Below, in pieces: positions 1-6,260 of a DNA stretch of 9,824 bases. The DNA lies in NCBI GenBank assembly GCA_947462525.1, contig CANHPK010000032.1:1-9824 (forward strand). Direction: 5' to 3'. Position 1 is the first letter of the stretch; the number at the start of each line of letters is the position of its first letter. The translations under genes and the position numbers were made by a program. The notes under the pieces are model-generated. The model was not told the DNA's origin and ran no database searches. It was given only the letters and a program-made list of their open reading frames with translations. The stretch is from Roseiflexaceae bacterium (lineage in GTDB: Bacteria; Chloroflexota; Chloroflexia; Chloroflexales; Roseiflexaceae).

Positions 1-1401
1 CTGACGCGCTCCGAAGACTTTTTGTCGACGACCCCGACCCCAGCAACCATTATTGAGTTGACTATCGCCGCCAAAAAAGACGGCACGTTGGTCGCTCTTG
101 ATGCCGTTGCAACGCTCGATAACGGCGTCTTTCCATTCACCATTGGTGGCATCTTGGGGATTTTGTTGGGCGGCTATTACAAATGTGATAACGTGCGCAT
201 TCTGTGCCGTGAGGTCTTGACGCACAAGCCACAAGGCGGTGCATACCGCGCGCCGGGCGCACCATCAGCCACGTTTGCCATCGAATCGAGCATCGACGAA
301 CTGGCTATCCAGCTGGGTCGTGATCCGCTCGAGTTGCGCATGCAAATTGGCGTGGACGAAGGCGACCGGATGGGCAACGGCGACAAATGGCCGAACATCG
401 GTCTCAAAGCATGTCTGATGGCCGTACAAAATCACGAAATGTGGAAGACACGTACCACCGAATCCAATACCGGCTGGGGTCTCGCCGTCGGCGGTTGGCC
501 CTGCGGTATGTCGCCAGCGGCTTCGGTCTGTCGCGTTGACAGCGATGGTGCAGTGCGCATCCACGTCGGTTCGGTCGACATCTCGGGTGTCAATAGCTCA
601 TTGGTGCTCGTTGCTGCCGAAATCCTCGACGTCAGCCCTGACCGCATCCAACTGATCCAAGGCGACACGCTGACCGGCCAGCGCGCTGGTCCGAGCGGTG
701 GCAGTCAGACCACATACAGTGTGTCGGGTGCAGTCGCTGCTGCCGCCACCGCGGTACGCACCAAACTACTCGAAACAGCTGCAGATCACTTCGAAGCCAG
801 CCCGGCTGACCTCGAACTCGTCAACGGCGTCGTGAGTGTCAAAGGATTCCCCGACAAAGCAATGGAAATCGGTGCCATTGCCGAACTCGCCGAGAACAAA
901 GCAGGCGGGAACGGTCCTATCGTCGGCGAAGGTACCTCGGCGGTGTCCGAAAACGCTCCGGGATTCGTGGCCCATCTTGCCAAAGTGCATGTCGACCCCG
1001 ACACCGGTCATGTCACCCCGTTGCGCTATTTGGCAGTCCAGGATGTCGGCTTTGCCCTCAATCCGACCCTCGTCGAAGGCCAGATCCATGGTGGTGTGGC
1101 TCAAGGACTCGGTTGGGCATTGCACGAGGCAATGATTTATGACGAATACGGCCAACTGTTGACGGCCAGCTTCATGGATTATGATTTGCCTGGCTTTGAA
1201 GTTCTGCCAGACATTGATGTCGTCTTGGTAGAGAACAAATCACCATTCGGGCCATTTGGCGCTCGTGGTATCGGCGAACCGCCGATTACGGCCGGTGCTG
1301 CTGCGGTTGCCAATGCGGTGCGCAATGCAGTAGGCGCACGTGTTACAGACTTGCCTCTGCGTGCAGAACGTGTCTGGCGTGCACTCCACGACGCCAAGTA
1401 A
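1..1401 (+). CDS. Xanthine dehydrogenase/aldehyde oxidase family, molybdopterin-binding subunit (C-terminal part)
   Basis: The frame is open from base 1 to the TAA at 1399-1401, giving 466 residues with the N-terminus missing; the ATG-like codons further in are not the true start. The family hydroxylates purines, aldehydes or heteroaromatics at a molybdopterin cytosine dinucleotide (Moco) centre, together with FAD and 2Fe-2S subunits or domains not seen here. Visible signatures are GGAYRAPGAP (235-264), which lies in the Moco-binding region, then LIQGDT followed by a GPSGGSQTT stretch, then HGGVAQGLGWALHE, and near the C-terminus GARGIGEPP (1258-1284), whose Glu (1276-1278) matches the family's catalytic glutamate. 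The AYRAPGAP form is that of xanthine dehydrogenase-like members; the AYRCSFR signature of form I CO dehydrogenase is absent. The substrate cannot be told from this part. The C-terminal end looks complete, and a terminator follows 78 bases after the stop. Family assignment is firm, the specific enzyme is not. Confidence 0.93.
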   Translation: MTRSEDFLSTTPTPATIIELTIAAKKDGTLVALDAVATLDNGVFPFTIGGILGILLGGYYKCDNVRILCREVLTHKPQGGAYRAPGAPSATFAIESSIDELAIQLGRDPLELRMQIGVDEGDRMGNGDKWPNIGLKACLMAVQNHEMWKTRTTESNTGWGLAVGGWPCGMSPAASVCRVDSDGAVRIHVGSVDISGVNSSLVLVAAEILDVSPDRIQLIQGDTLTGQRAGPSGGSQTTYSVSGAVAAAATAVRTKLLETAADHFEASPADLELVNGVVSVKGFPDKAMEIGAIAELAENKAGGNGPIVGEGTSAVSENAPGFVAHLAKVHVDPDTGHVTPLRYLAVQDVGFALNPTLVEGQIHGGVAQGLGWALHEAMIYDEYGQLLTASFMDYDLPGFEVLPDIDVVLVENKSPFGPFGARGIGEPPITAGAAAVANAVRNAVGARVTDLPLRAERVWRALHDAK

Positions 1402-1479
1402 GCGCTGCTGTTTTTCTCTATCTGCCGAAGATGTGTACTCGTGCGCATCGGTTCAAGATCGTGTTGAATCCCCCGAATC

Positions 1480-1520
1480 AGAACGACCATCCACACTCGT
1501 GGATGGTCGTTCTCTTTTTC
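1480..1520 (+). terminator. Intrinsic terminator after the molybdopterin-subunit gene
   Basis: A perfect 15-bp inverted repeat (arms 1480-1494 and 1499-1513, left arm AGAACGACCATCCAC) encloses a 4-base loop and is followed at once by CTTTTTC. This is a textbook rho-independent terminator for rightward transcripts. The reverse direction has no comparable T-run, so it probably acts one way. It separates the dehydrogenase unit from the downstream membrane-protein genes. Confidence 0.93.
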
Positions 1521-1666
1521 AGACTTTTCGGTGGCGTCTCACTGTAACCCGGCTGATCCGTATGTGATGAACGCTCCCAAGAGAAGCCCATCTCAGTGTC
1601 CTCGTCAAACTCCTATGTATACCGAGCTGCTCGGTGGCGAGTGCTGTGATGCACCGGAGCCACTCG

Positions 1667-1695
1667 GTGTGGGTTGGTTTGTGCGCCAATCACAC
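1667..1695. repeat. Imperfect inverted repeat upstream of the promoter candidate
   Basis: GTGTG and TTGG at 1667-1677 can pair with CCAA and CACAC at 1686-1695 around an 8-base centre, with a small asymmetric interruption. It ends 23 bases before the TTGACA box. That position would suit an activator or repressor site for the membrane-protein genes, but low-complexity GT/CA sequence can give such a match by chance. Confidence 0.3.
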
Positions 1696-1718
1696 ACATC
1701 GATATTTCGTACTATACT

Positions 1719-1752
1719 TTGACAACCTCGTACGTGTACCCAAGACTATAAT
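1719..1752 (+). promoter_or_regulatory. Sigma-70-like promoter candidate for the YfhO-like pair
   Basis: A perfect TATAAT lies at 1747-1752 and a perfect TTGACA at 1719-1724. The 22-base spacer is longer than the usual 16-18, so the two boxes may not work together. Transcription from the TATAAT box would begin near 1759-1760, giving an untranslated leader of about 38 bases before the ATG at 1798. No other hexamer at normal spacing from TATAAT resembles a -35 box, and no extended -10 TG is present. Confidence 0.5.
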
Positions 1753-1784
1753 CAAATGTGTGGAGCGAAGGTTGCCTACCCGGC

Positions 1785-1791
1785 AAAGGAG
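1785..1791 (+). promoter_or_regulatory. Ribosome binding site setting the start at 1798
   Basis: AAAGGAG sits 6 bases before the ATG at 1798. An in-frame ATG 14 codons upstream (1756) has no such site and lies only 3 bases after the TATAAT box, so it would not be on the mRNA if that promoter is used. Confidence 0.85.
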
Positions 1792-1797
1792 ACTCGC

Positions 1798-3771
1798 ATG
1801 GTGCTTCGTGATGATTCAAATCGCAGCGTGGTCCGAGGCCTTGCTCGCTTGCAAGGCACTTTCAAAACATATCGAGTAGGAATGTTGGAGCTCGCTGTCA
1901 TAACGGCAGTGTGGTTTCTTCTCTTCGGGCAAAGTTGGGACTCTGTGCGCATCCCCGTGGGTGGGGAATATGCACGAAGCATGAACTCGTTCTATTTTTG
2001 GGACATGCTCCGTTCATGTGGTTCGTGTGCGTTTTGGAACCCAAATGGCGGCGGCAAACCAGTGCTGGCAGATCCGTACGGGTCATTCATGCACCCCATC
2101 AGTGCCATAACCAGCCTTTCAGTCGGGGCACTAGGTGGCGCATCACTGACGCTTGCGTTGGCTTTTTTGATGATTGGATTGGCCAGTTATTGGCTGGCTG
2201 TCGCACTTGCAGTCCATCCCCTCGTGCGCGTTTGGTTTGCGCTCGCTTCAATGCTCGGTGGGCACATCACCAGCCGCCTAGAACTCGGTTCGGTAGGGAT
2301 GCCGCTCTCACTCGCAGCGTTGTGGCTGGCGTTTGCCGCGTTGGTTTGGTACGGTGTGCGCCCATCATTTTGGCGCATGCTGCTCGCGGCAGTATGTGTG
2401 GGGACATTGATGCTTGCTGGCCAGCTGTATTATCAGTACTTCTTCGTGCTCAGCGCTGGTGTGTGTTGGTATTTTGCCTGGCGCATAGGCTATTCCACCC
2501 GGCACCCACGCCTTCGTTTCGACGTGTTGGTAGGCTCCGTCATCGTTTCACTCTTTGCCAGTCCCCTACTGATCAACATGGTCATGACGATGGGTATGTA
2601 CGAAAAAGAAGCCGACGCTGCCATGCCGTATGCAGTACCATTGAGCACGCAGATTATTAACTTCTTGCTCCCTGATCATGTGATTTCGCGCGCAGACGGG
2701 CTGAATCCTTTCCCCTACGTATGGGCCTATGCAACCTACATCGGGTTTACCCCGGTCATCGCCACTGTGCTTGGCTTTCGCTGGCTGACAGTCCCCACAC
2801 ACCGACGGTTCGGAGTGTTTGTTGCGGTGATAGGGGCTTCAGCGATGGTGTTGGCGACGGGGGTCTTTTCGAAGCTCTTGAATGGTCTCAATATCACGGT
2901 GATAACGGATATTGCGAGTGGCTTCCGTTGGATTGCAATCTACAACGGGGTTGCAGGGCTCGCATTCTTGACGTTTGCTGCGTTGGTTTTTCATGCTTTT
3001 TTGACCAATCACCACATTGGTACGGCATGGCTGCAACGGCTATTTTCGTGGCTGCAGGCAACAATACGATTCGATGTTCGCATCATGCTCATCGGACTGG
3101 TGGGGGTATTTCATCTGTTGGGGGTACACGAGTTCAGCAAACCGCTAGTCAGTTCTTTCTCGATAACCGAACCACGTATCAACACCATGATCGGCGACCT
3201 CGCCAGCCAACCGCCTGGCTATGCGAATGTGCCCGATTGGATGTTTCTTGCAGCCATGGAGAGTAGTATTACGACACTCCCTGCACCGCTTGGGATTATC
3301 ATCAAGGAACATCCGTTTCCTCCACCGAAGTATGAGTTTGCAACGAAGAAGCCCGAAGCATTTGCCACAAGTCTGATTGCGTCCTACGAAGACGACTGGG
3401 CGTTGTATCGCAACGAAAATCCCGATGCTGCCTATGCTGCAGTAATCGATGCATCGGGTGCAATCACACCATGTGCCCACTCCAAAAACGGTGGCCAGAT
3501 TGAGGTCAGCTGTACCGCAGTGCCTGATGGCGTACTGCGCGTGTATGAGTTCGGTTTGCGGGGGTGGACGGCTACCGTTGATGATGGGCGTACCGGTGCC
3601 GTCCCTGAGGGTGATTGGCTACGTATGCCGTTGACTGCAGGTAATCACCGCGTGTCTTTCTCTTATGCACCGTGGTATGCCTGGGCAGGACTCTTCATGT
3701 TGATGGTGCCGTGGGTGCTGGTAATCGGCCTGTGTGTCATTAATTACCGACGTCCAGCAACGTTTGTCTGA
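1798..3771 (+). CDS. YfhO/GT-C-like polytopic membrane protein, first of a tandem pair
   Basis: A 657-residue integral membrane protein. A first helix lies at about 28-45, followed by a loop (about 50-95) with Glu57, CGSC at 74-77, then WNPNGGG (80-86) and ADPY (91-94). About ten further hydrophobic segments follow at roughly 115-139, 167-186, 191-228, 240-262, 310-330, 338-358, 378-402 and 426-445. A soluble domain of about 180 residues (450-626) and one last helix (627-649) complete it. The soluble domain ends in a YfhO-type pattern: GW-x-x-TVDDG (589-597), then AGNH and SYAPW just before the last helix. YfhO relatives belong to the GT-C glycosyltransferase fold and are thought to transfer sugars from polyprenyl-phosphate donors outside the cytoplasmic membrane, for example onto teichoic acids. 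Donor and acceptor here are unknown. C559 and C572 may form a disulfide in the soluble domain. The start at 1798 is chosen for its ribosome binding site. A close paralogue follows 121 bases downstream, probably on the same mRNA. Confidence 0.82.
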   Translation: MVLRDDSNRSVVRGLARLQGTFKTYRVGMLELAVITAVWFLLFGQSWDSVRIPVGGEYARSMNSFYFWDMLRSCGSCAFWNPNGGGKPVLADPYGSFMHPISAITSLSVGALGGASLTLALAFLMIGLASYWLAVALAVHPLVRVWFALASMLGGHITSRLELGSVGMPLSLAALWLAFAALVWYGVRPSFWRMLLAAVCVGTLMLAGQLYYQYFFVLSAGVCWYFAWRIGYSTRHPRLRFDVLVGSVIVSLFASPLLINMVMTMGMYEKEADAAMPYAVPLSTQIINFLLPDHVISRADGLNPFPYVWAYATYIGFTPVIATVLGFRWLTVPTHRRFGVFVAVIGASAMVLATGVFSKLLNGLNITVITDIASGFRWIAIYNGVAGLAFLTFAALVFHAFLTNHHIGTAWLQRLFSWLQATIRFDVRIMLIGLVGVFHLLGVHEFSKPLVSSFSITEPRINTMIGDLASQPPGYANVPDWMFLAAMESSITTLPAPLGIIIKEHPFPPPKYEFATKKPEAFATSLIASYEDDWALYRNENPDAAYAAVIDASGAITPCAHSKNGGQIEVSCTAVPDGVLRVYEFGLRGWTATVDDGRTGAVPEGDWLRMPLTAGNHRVSFSYAPWYAWAGLFMLMVPWVLVIGLCVINYRRPATFV

Positions 3772-3892
3772 CGTTGGTGCACGAATCGCATCGCACCCTT
3801 GCTGCCCACGATTCGTTCTGTCAGTATCTTGCGTATCTGCGGAAGCATTGTGTCAAACAGACTGCTCTGACCGAGTTCAATGGAGACCATAC
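3772..3892 (+). other. Spacer between the two YfhO-like genes, with inverted repeat
   Basis: ACGAATCG (3781-3788) and CGATTCGT (3809-3816) form a perfect 8-bp inverted repeat with a 20-base loop, starting 9 bases after the upstream stop. No T-run follows, so it is not an evident terminator. I see no convincing promoter here. It could stabilise or process the transcript between the two cistrons, or be chance. Confidence 0.4.
3882..3885 (+). promoter_or_regulatory. Ribosome binding site setting the start at 3893
   Basis: GGAG lies 7 bases before the ATG at 3893. The same frame is open back to an ATG at 3734, but that would overlap the upstream gene and add 53 mostly polar, cysteine-rich residues unlike the paralogue's N-terminus. 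The start at 3893 places the first membrane helix at residue 9. Confidence 0.75.
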
Positions 3893-5788
3893 ATGCGTTC
3901 ATTGACTCCGCAGCTACAACGGATCCTGGCTATTGCGATGGTGTGCGGGACCCTAGGCGTTTCGCTGGCAATGCCGTTTTTTGATTTTTCAACGATACAA
4001 ACGGGTCGAGAATTCCCTGTGCACATTCACGCGCTGTACAGCTGGCAACAGCTCAAAAAGTGTGGATTCTGTATGCTGTGGAACAACCATGGCGGTGGGG
4101 CACCCTTTTACGGGGATCCATACACCGCTGCCCAACACCCTATCGTCGCGATCGCCACGATACTGACGAATCCGCGGGCTGCAGCCAATATCACAATCAT
4201 CTATGCAATCGCTCTCATGGCCGTTTCTGGCCTTTGGTATGCACAGCTCTATGGTTTGCGGACGCTCCCAACGGTGTGGCTGACCTGCATGTTGATGGCT
4301 GGCGGACACCTCTTGACGCGGATTGAGGTCGGTTCGATTGCCTTACCGTTGGCTGTTGCGTCGTGGACCAGTGCAGTCGTTGCTGTCATCGCCTGGACCC
4401 GACTGCCGAGTATGCAACGCATGCTCCTCATGTCACTGGCAATCGCTGGGTTGGCATTGGCAGGGCAGGGGTACTTTCAATTGCTTTTTGCGTTCTGCTG
4501 TCTCCCATTGCTCTGGGATGCACTGATGCGAATCGGGAATCGTCTCGTCGCGCGATCCGTTCTGTCGGTCGGCGGCATGGTGCTGCTCCTGACCCTGCCT
4601 GTTGTCGTGTCGTACCTGCTCTATGGGCATTTGATGCAAAAAGAAGGCGATCTCGACGCAGCTGCGCCCCCGCAGCTTGCTGAGTTCTTCTTACACCTTA
4701 TCTGGACCGCTGATACGTCTGCACACCAAGAGCTGCTGTATCCCTACTTGTACCGCAACACCGTCGGCCCGGTTACCATCCTGTTGGCAGTTGTGGGAGT
4801 GGCTCTCTTGGGACGTCGGCAGTCAACGCACGATGATACGGTAACGACACCAGCGCCGTCTACTGTTTGGCTGTGGATTCTCGTGCTCACGGCAGTACTC
4901 TTCTCGGGAGCTCTGCAATGGGGGTTGCGTGCCACTGGTATTGCAGTGTTGGTCACCTGGGCCTCGTATCTCCGCAACGTGCTCGTCGTTGGAAGTGCCA
5001 TCGCCGTGGTGGTGATTGTGCTGAGTGCGCACGGGTATGCCGCCATTGAAGCAACCTCTCGCGGGCATGCGGTAGGACAGCGTCTGCGCTCTGCAGGGGT
5101 GCTCCTGCTCCTCGTGTGGCAAGTATGGATGGTGCGTTCGACCGTGATGGAGTACGTCTCGCTCACCCCATACCAAAGCGATTCTTCTGGTGTGATGGCG
5201 GCGCTCGCAGATGATCCAGTCTCGTATCTGAATGTGCAAACGGACATGCAGTATCTCGATGTGTTGGAATCACCACACAAGAACTTTTGGAATTTGTTCT
5301 ACCCGTATCATCCTCGCGGCAAGCCGGCCATTGAGCCGCGGTTTCTGTTGTCGACAGAAGAAGCTGATCCAAGCGTGGGCTGGGATCCACAGAATAGCTA
5401 TGCAGAATGGATGCTGTATGCCCGTCAGAATGCGACAGCTCAGTATGTGCAATTGTCCGACCCTGCACAACTGGCGCAAGACGCATGTACCGTTAACGCC
5501 ACAGCAGGAACGATAGATCTGGCGTGCACCGTCCGAACGGCGACGGATGTATCGATCCAAGAATACGCGTTCCCTGATTGGGTGGTGACCGTCGACGACC
5601 GGGCGGCACCGTTGGTACCCGACCCCTTCTTGCGAGTCACTATTCCGGCCGGTACGCATCATGTCGTGTTTCGCTATCGACCGTGGCTGGTTATTTCTGC
5701 GGCTATCCTCGCGGTGGGCGCGTGGGGAGTGACAATCGTGGTGACTGCGCTCCTCTTGCGTCGTGCCCGGCAGTCGTCTGTGCCGTAG
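3893..5788 (+). CDS. YfhO/GT-C-like polytopic membrane protein, second of a tandem pair
   Basis: A 631-residue membrane protein, paralogous along its length to the one encoded just upstream. Shared landmarks in the same order are an acidic residue early in the first loop (Glu40), CGFC at 57-60 and WNNHGGG (63-69), GDPY (74-77) and QHPI. Next come AGGHLLTRIEVGS (136-148), corresponding to LGGHITSRLELGS in the partner, LAGQ (189-192), and a Lys-Glu pair near 250. A C-terminal soluble domain (about 418-596) has C532 and C545, VDD (567-569), PAGTHH (585-590) and FRYRPW just before a final helix (597-622). Other hydrophobic segments lie at about 9-28, 97-119, 146-167, 175-209, 222-244, 288-306, 323-341, 347-380 and 399-417. 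The likely role is extracytoplasmic sugar transfer or an accessory part in it; the substrate is unknown. The pair may work as a heterodimer or on successive steps, which is inference from tandem order and shared layout only. Confidence 0.8.
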   Translation: MRSLTPQLQRILAIAMVCGTLGVSLAMPFFDFSTIQTGREFPVHIHALYSWQQLKKCGFCMLWNNHGGGAPFYGDPYTAAQHPIVAIATILTNPRAAANITIIYAIALMAVSGLWYAQLYGLRTLPTVWLTCMLMAGGHLLTRIEVGSIALPLAVASWTSAVVAVIAWTRLPSMQRMLLMSLAIAGLALAGQGYFQLLFAFCCLPLLWDALMRIGNRLVARSVLSVGGMVLLLTLPVVVSYLLYGHLMQKEGDLDAAAPPQLAEFFLHLIWTADTSAHQELLYPYLYRNTVGPVTILLAVVGVALLGRRQSTHDDTVTTPAPSTVWLWILVLTAVLFSGALQWGLRATGIAVLVTWASYLRNVLVVGSAIAVVVIVLSAHGYAAIEATSRGHAVGQRLRSAGVLLLLVWQVWMVRSTVMEYVSLTPYQSDSSGVMAALADDPVSYLNVQTDMQYLDVLESPHKNFWNLFYPYHPRGKPAIEPRFLLSTEEADPSVGWDPQNSYAEWMLYARQNATAQYVQLSDPAQLAQDACTVNATAGTIDLACTVRTATDVSIQEYAFPDWVVTVDDRAAPLVPDPFLRVTIPAGTHHVVFRYRPWLVISAAILAVGAWGVTIVVTALLLRRARQSSVP

Positions 5789-5800
5789 ACGAGTGCATGT

Positions 5801-5827
5801 TACACGGCCTGAGAAGAGGGTGTTTTT
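5801..5827 (+). terminator. Weak terminator candidate between convergent genes
   Basis: ACAC (5802-5805) and CCT (5808-5810) can pair with AGG (5817-5819) and GTGT (5820-5823) around a 6-base loop, with a two-base bulge, followed by a T-run (5823-5827). It lies 13 bases after the stop of the second YfhO-like gene. The stem is short and imperfect, so this is a candidate only. No clear counterpart is seen for the leftward operon. Confidence 0.4.
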
Positions 5828-5838
5828 GTGTAGCCAGA

Positions 5839-6252
5839 TTATTTTGCAATGTGTACTTTGACGTTGTTTTCGCCACTGAGGAGGTTGAGCACAAACGTGG
5901 TCAAAGAGATAACCACTGCGCCGATGAGTGCCGTAAAGAATGTTTCGATGTGGAAATCGATGCCGAAATATTTTGCCAAATCGGCAGTAATCAGCAACAA
6001 CACCCCATTGATGATCACAGTAAACATACCCAGTGTAAGAATAATCATTGGGCAAGTGATGAGGGTCAAAATGGGACGAATGAGCAAATTAATGACGCTG
6101 TATATCATGGCGATGATGCCGATTTCGTACCCGTTGCCACTAAATGTTATGCCGGGAACGAGCGAAAATGCCGCAAAAATCGCCAAACTCGTAATCAACC
6201 ATTGCAGGATGTAGCGCCGGAGTGTTTGTATGCTGTTTTCTTGGTGTTCCAT
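5839..6252 (-). CDS. Small membrane protein, YvlD/phage_holin_4_2 family (DUF360-type)
   Basis: A 137-residue protein with four predicted membrane helices at about 16-34, 43-63, 67-90 and 103-126. It carries the family pattern in order: INLLIRP (54-60), CPMIILTLGMF (67-77), a second Asn in IING (80-83), and TALIGAVVISL (107-117) in the last helix. Despite the phage-holin name in domain databases, members are mostly chromosomal proteins of unknown function; B. subtilis YvlD belongs to a stress-responsive envelope operon. It is the last gene of the leftward operon, 8 bases behind the helicase stop. Its ribosome binding site AGGGGAA (6262-6256) overlaps that stop codon (TAG at 6263-6261), so translation is probably coupled. 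No lysis genes are nearby, so a phage origin is not supported. Confidence 0.85.
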   Translation of the reverse strand: MEHQENSIQTLRRYILQWLITSLAIFAAFSLVPGITFSGNGYEIGIIAMIYSVINLLIRPILTLITCPMIILTLGMFTVIINGVLLLITADLAKYFGIDFHIETFFTALIGAVVISLTTFVLNLLSGENNVKVHIAK

Positions 6253-6260
6253 GGGTTCCC

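Larger units (their letters stand above)
1402..1797. other. Intergenic region with terminator and promoter candidate
   Basis: About 400 bases without a supportable gene. The short frames here lack ribosome binding sites and recognisable protein features. The region holds the terminator at 1480-1520, a small hairpin at 1621-1635 (ACCGAG, three-base loop, CTCGGT), an imperfect inverted repeat at 1667-1695, a promoter candidate at 1719-1752 and a ribosome binding site at 1785-1791. The stretch 1521-1620 shows nothing I can name. Confidence 0.7.

Noticed and set aside
1..1401. Form I carbon monoxide dehydrogenase large subunit
   Set aside because: The diagnostic AYRCSFR active-site loop is absent; the sequence has AYRAPGAP as in xanthine dehydrogenase-like enzymes.
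1756..1797. Upstream ATG for the first YfhO-like protein
   Set aside because: No ribosome binding site, and it lies 3 bases after the TATAAT box; the ATG at 1798 has AAAGGAG at good spacing.
1911..2660. Plus-strand open frame of 249 codons inside the first YfhO-like gene
   Set aside because: Out-of-frame shadow with a Cys/Arg/His-rich composition; the overlapping membrane protein has clear helices and a paralogue.
3734..3892. Long N-terminal extension of the second YfhO-like protein
   Set aside because: It would overlap the upstream gene and lacks a counterpart in the paralogue; a GGAG site fits the ATG at 3893 instead.
5270..6055. Minus-strand open frame of 261 codons across the convergent junction
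   Set aside because: It runs antisense to the YfhO-like gene and across the YvlD-like gene, has a His/Arg/Cys-rich composition and no family pattern; the genes in the other frames are well supported.
5839..6252. Prophage remnant, suggested by the holin-like family name
   Set aside because: The family is mainly chromosomal, and no endolysin, capsid, integrase or attachment repeat is visible nearby.
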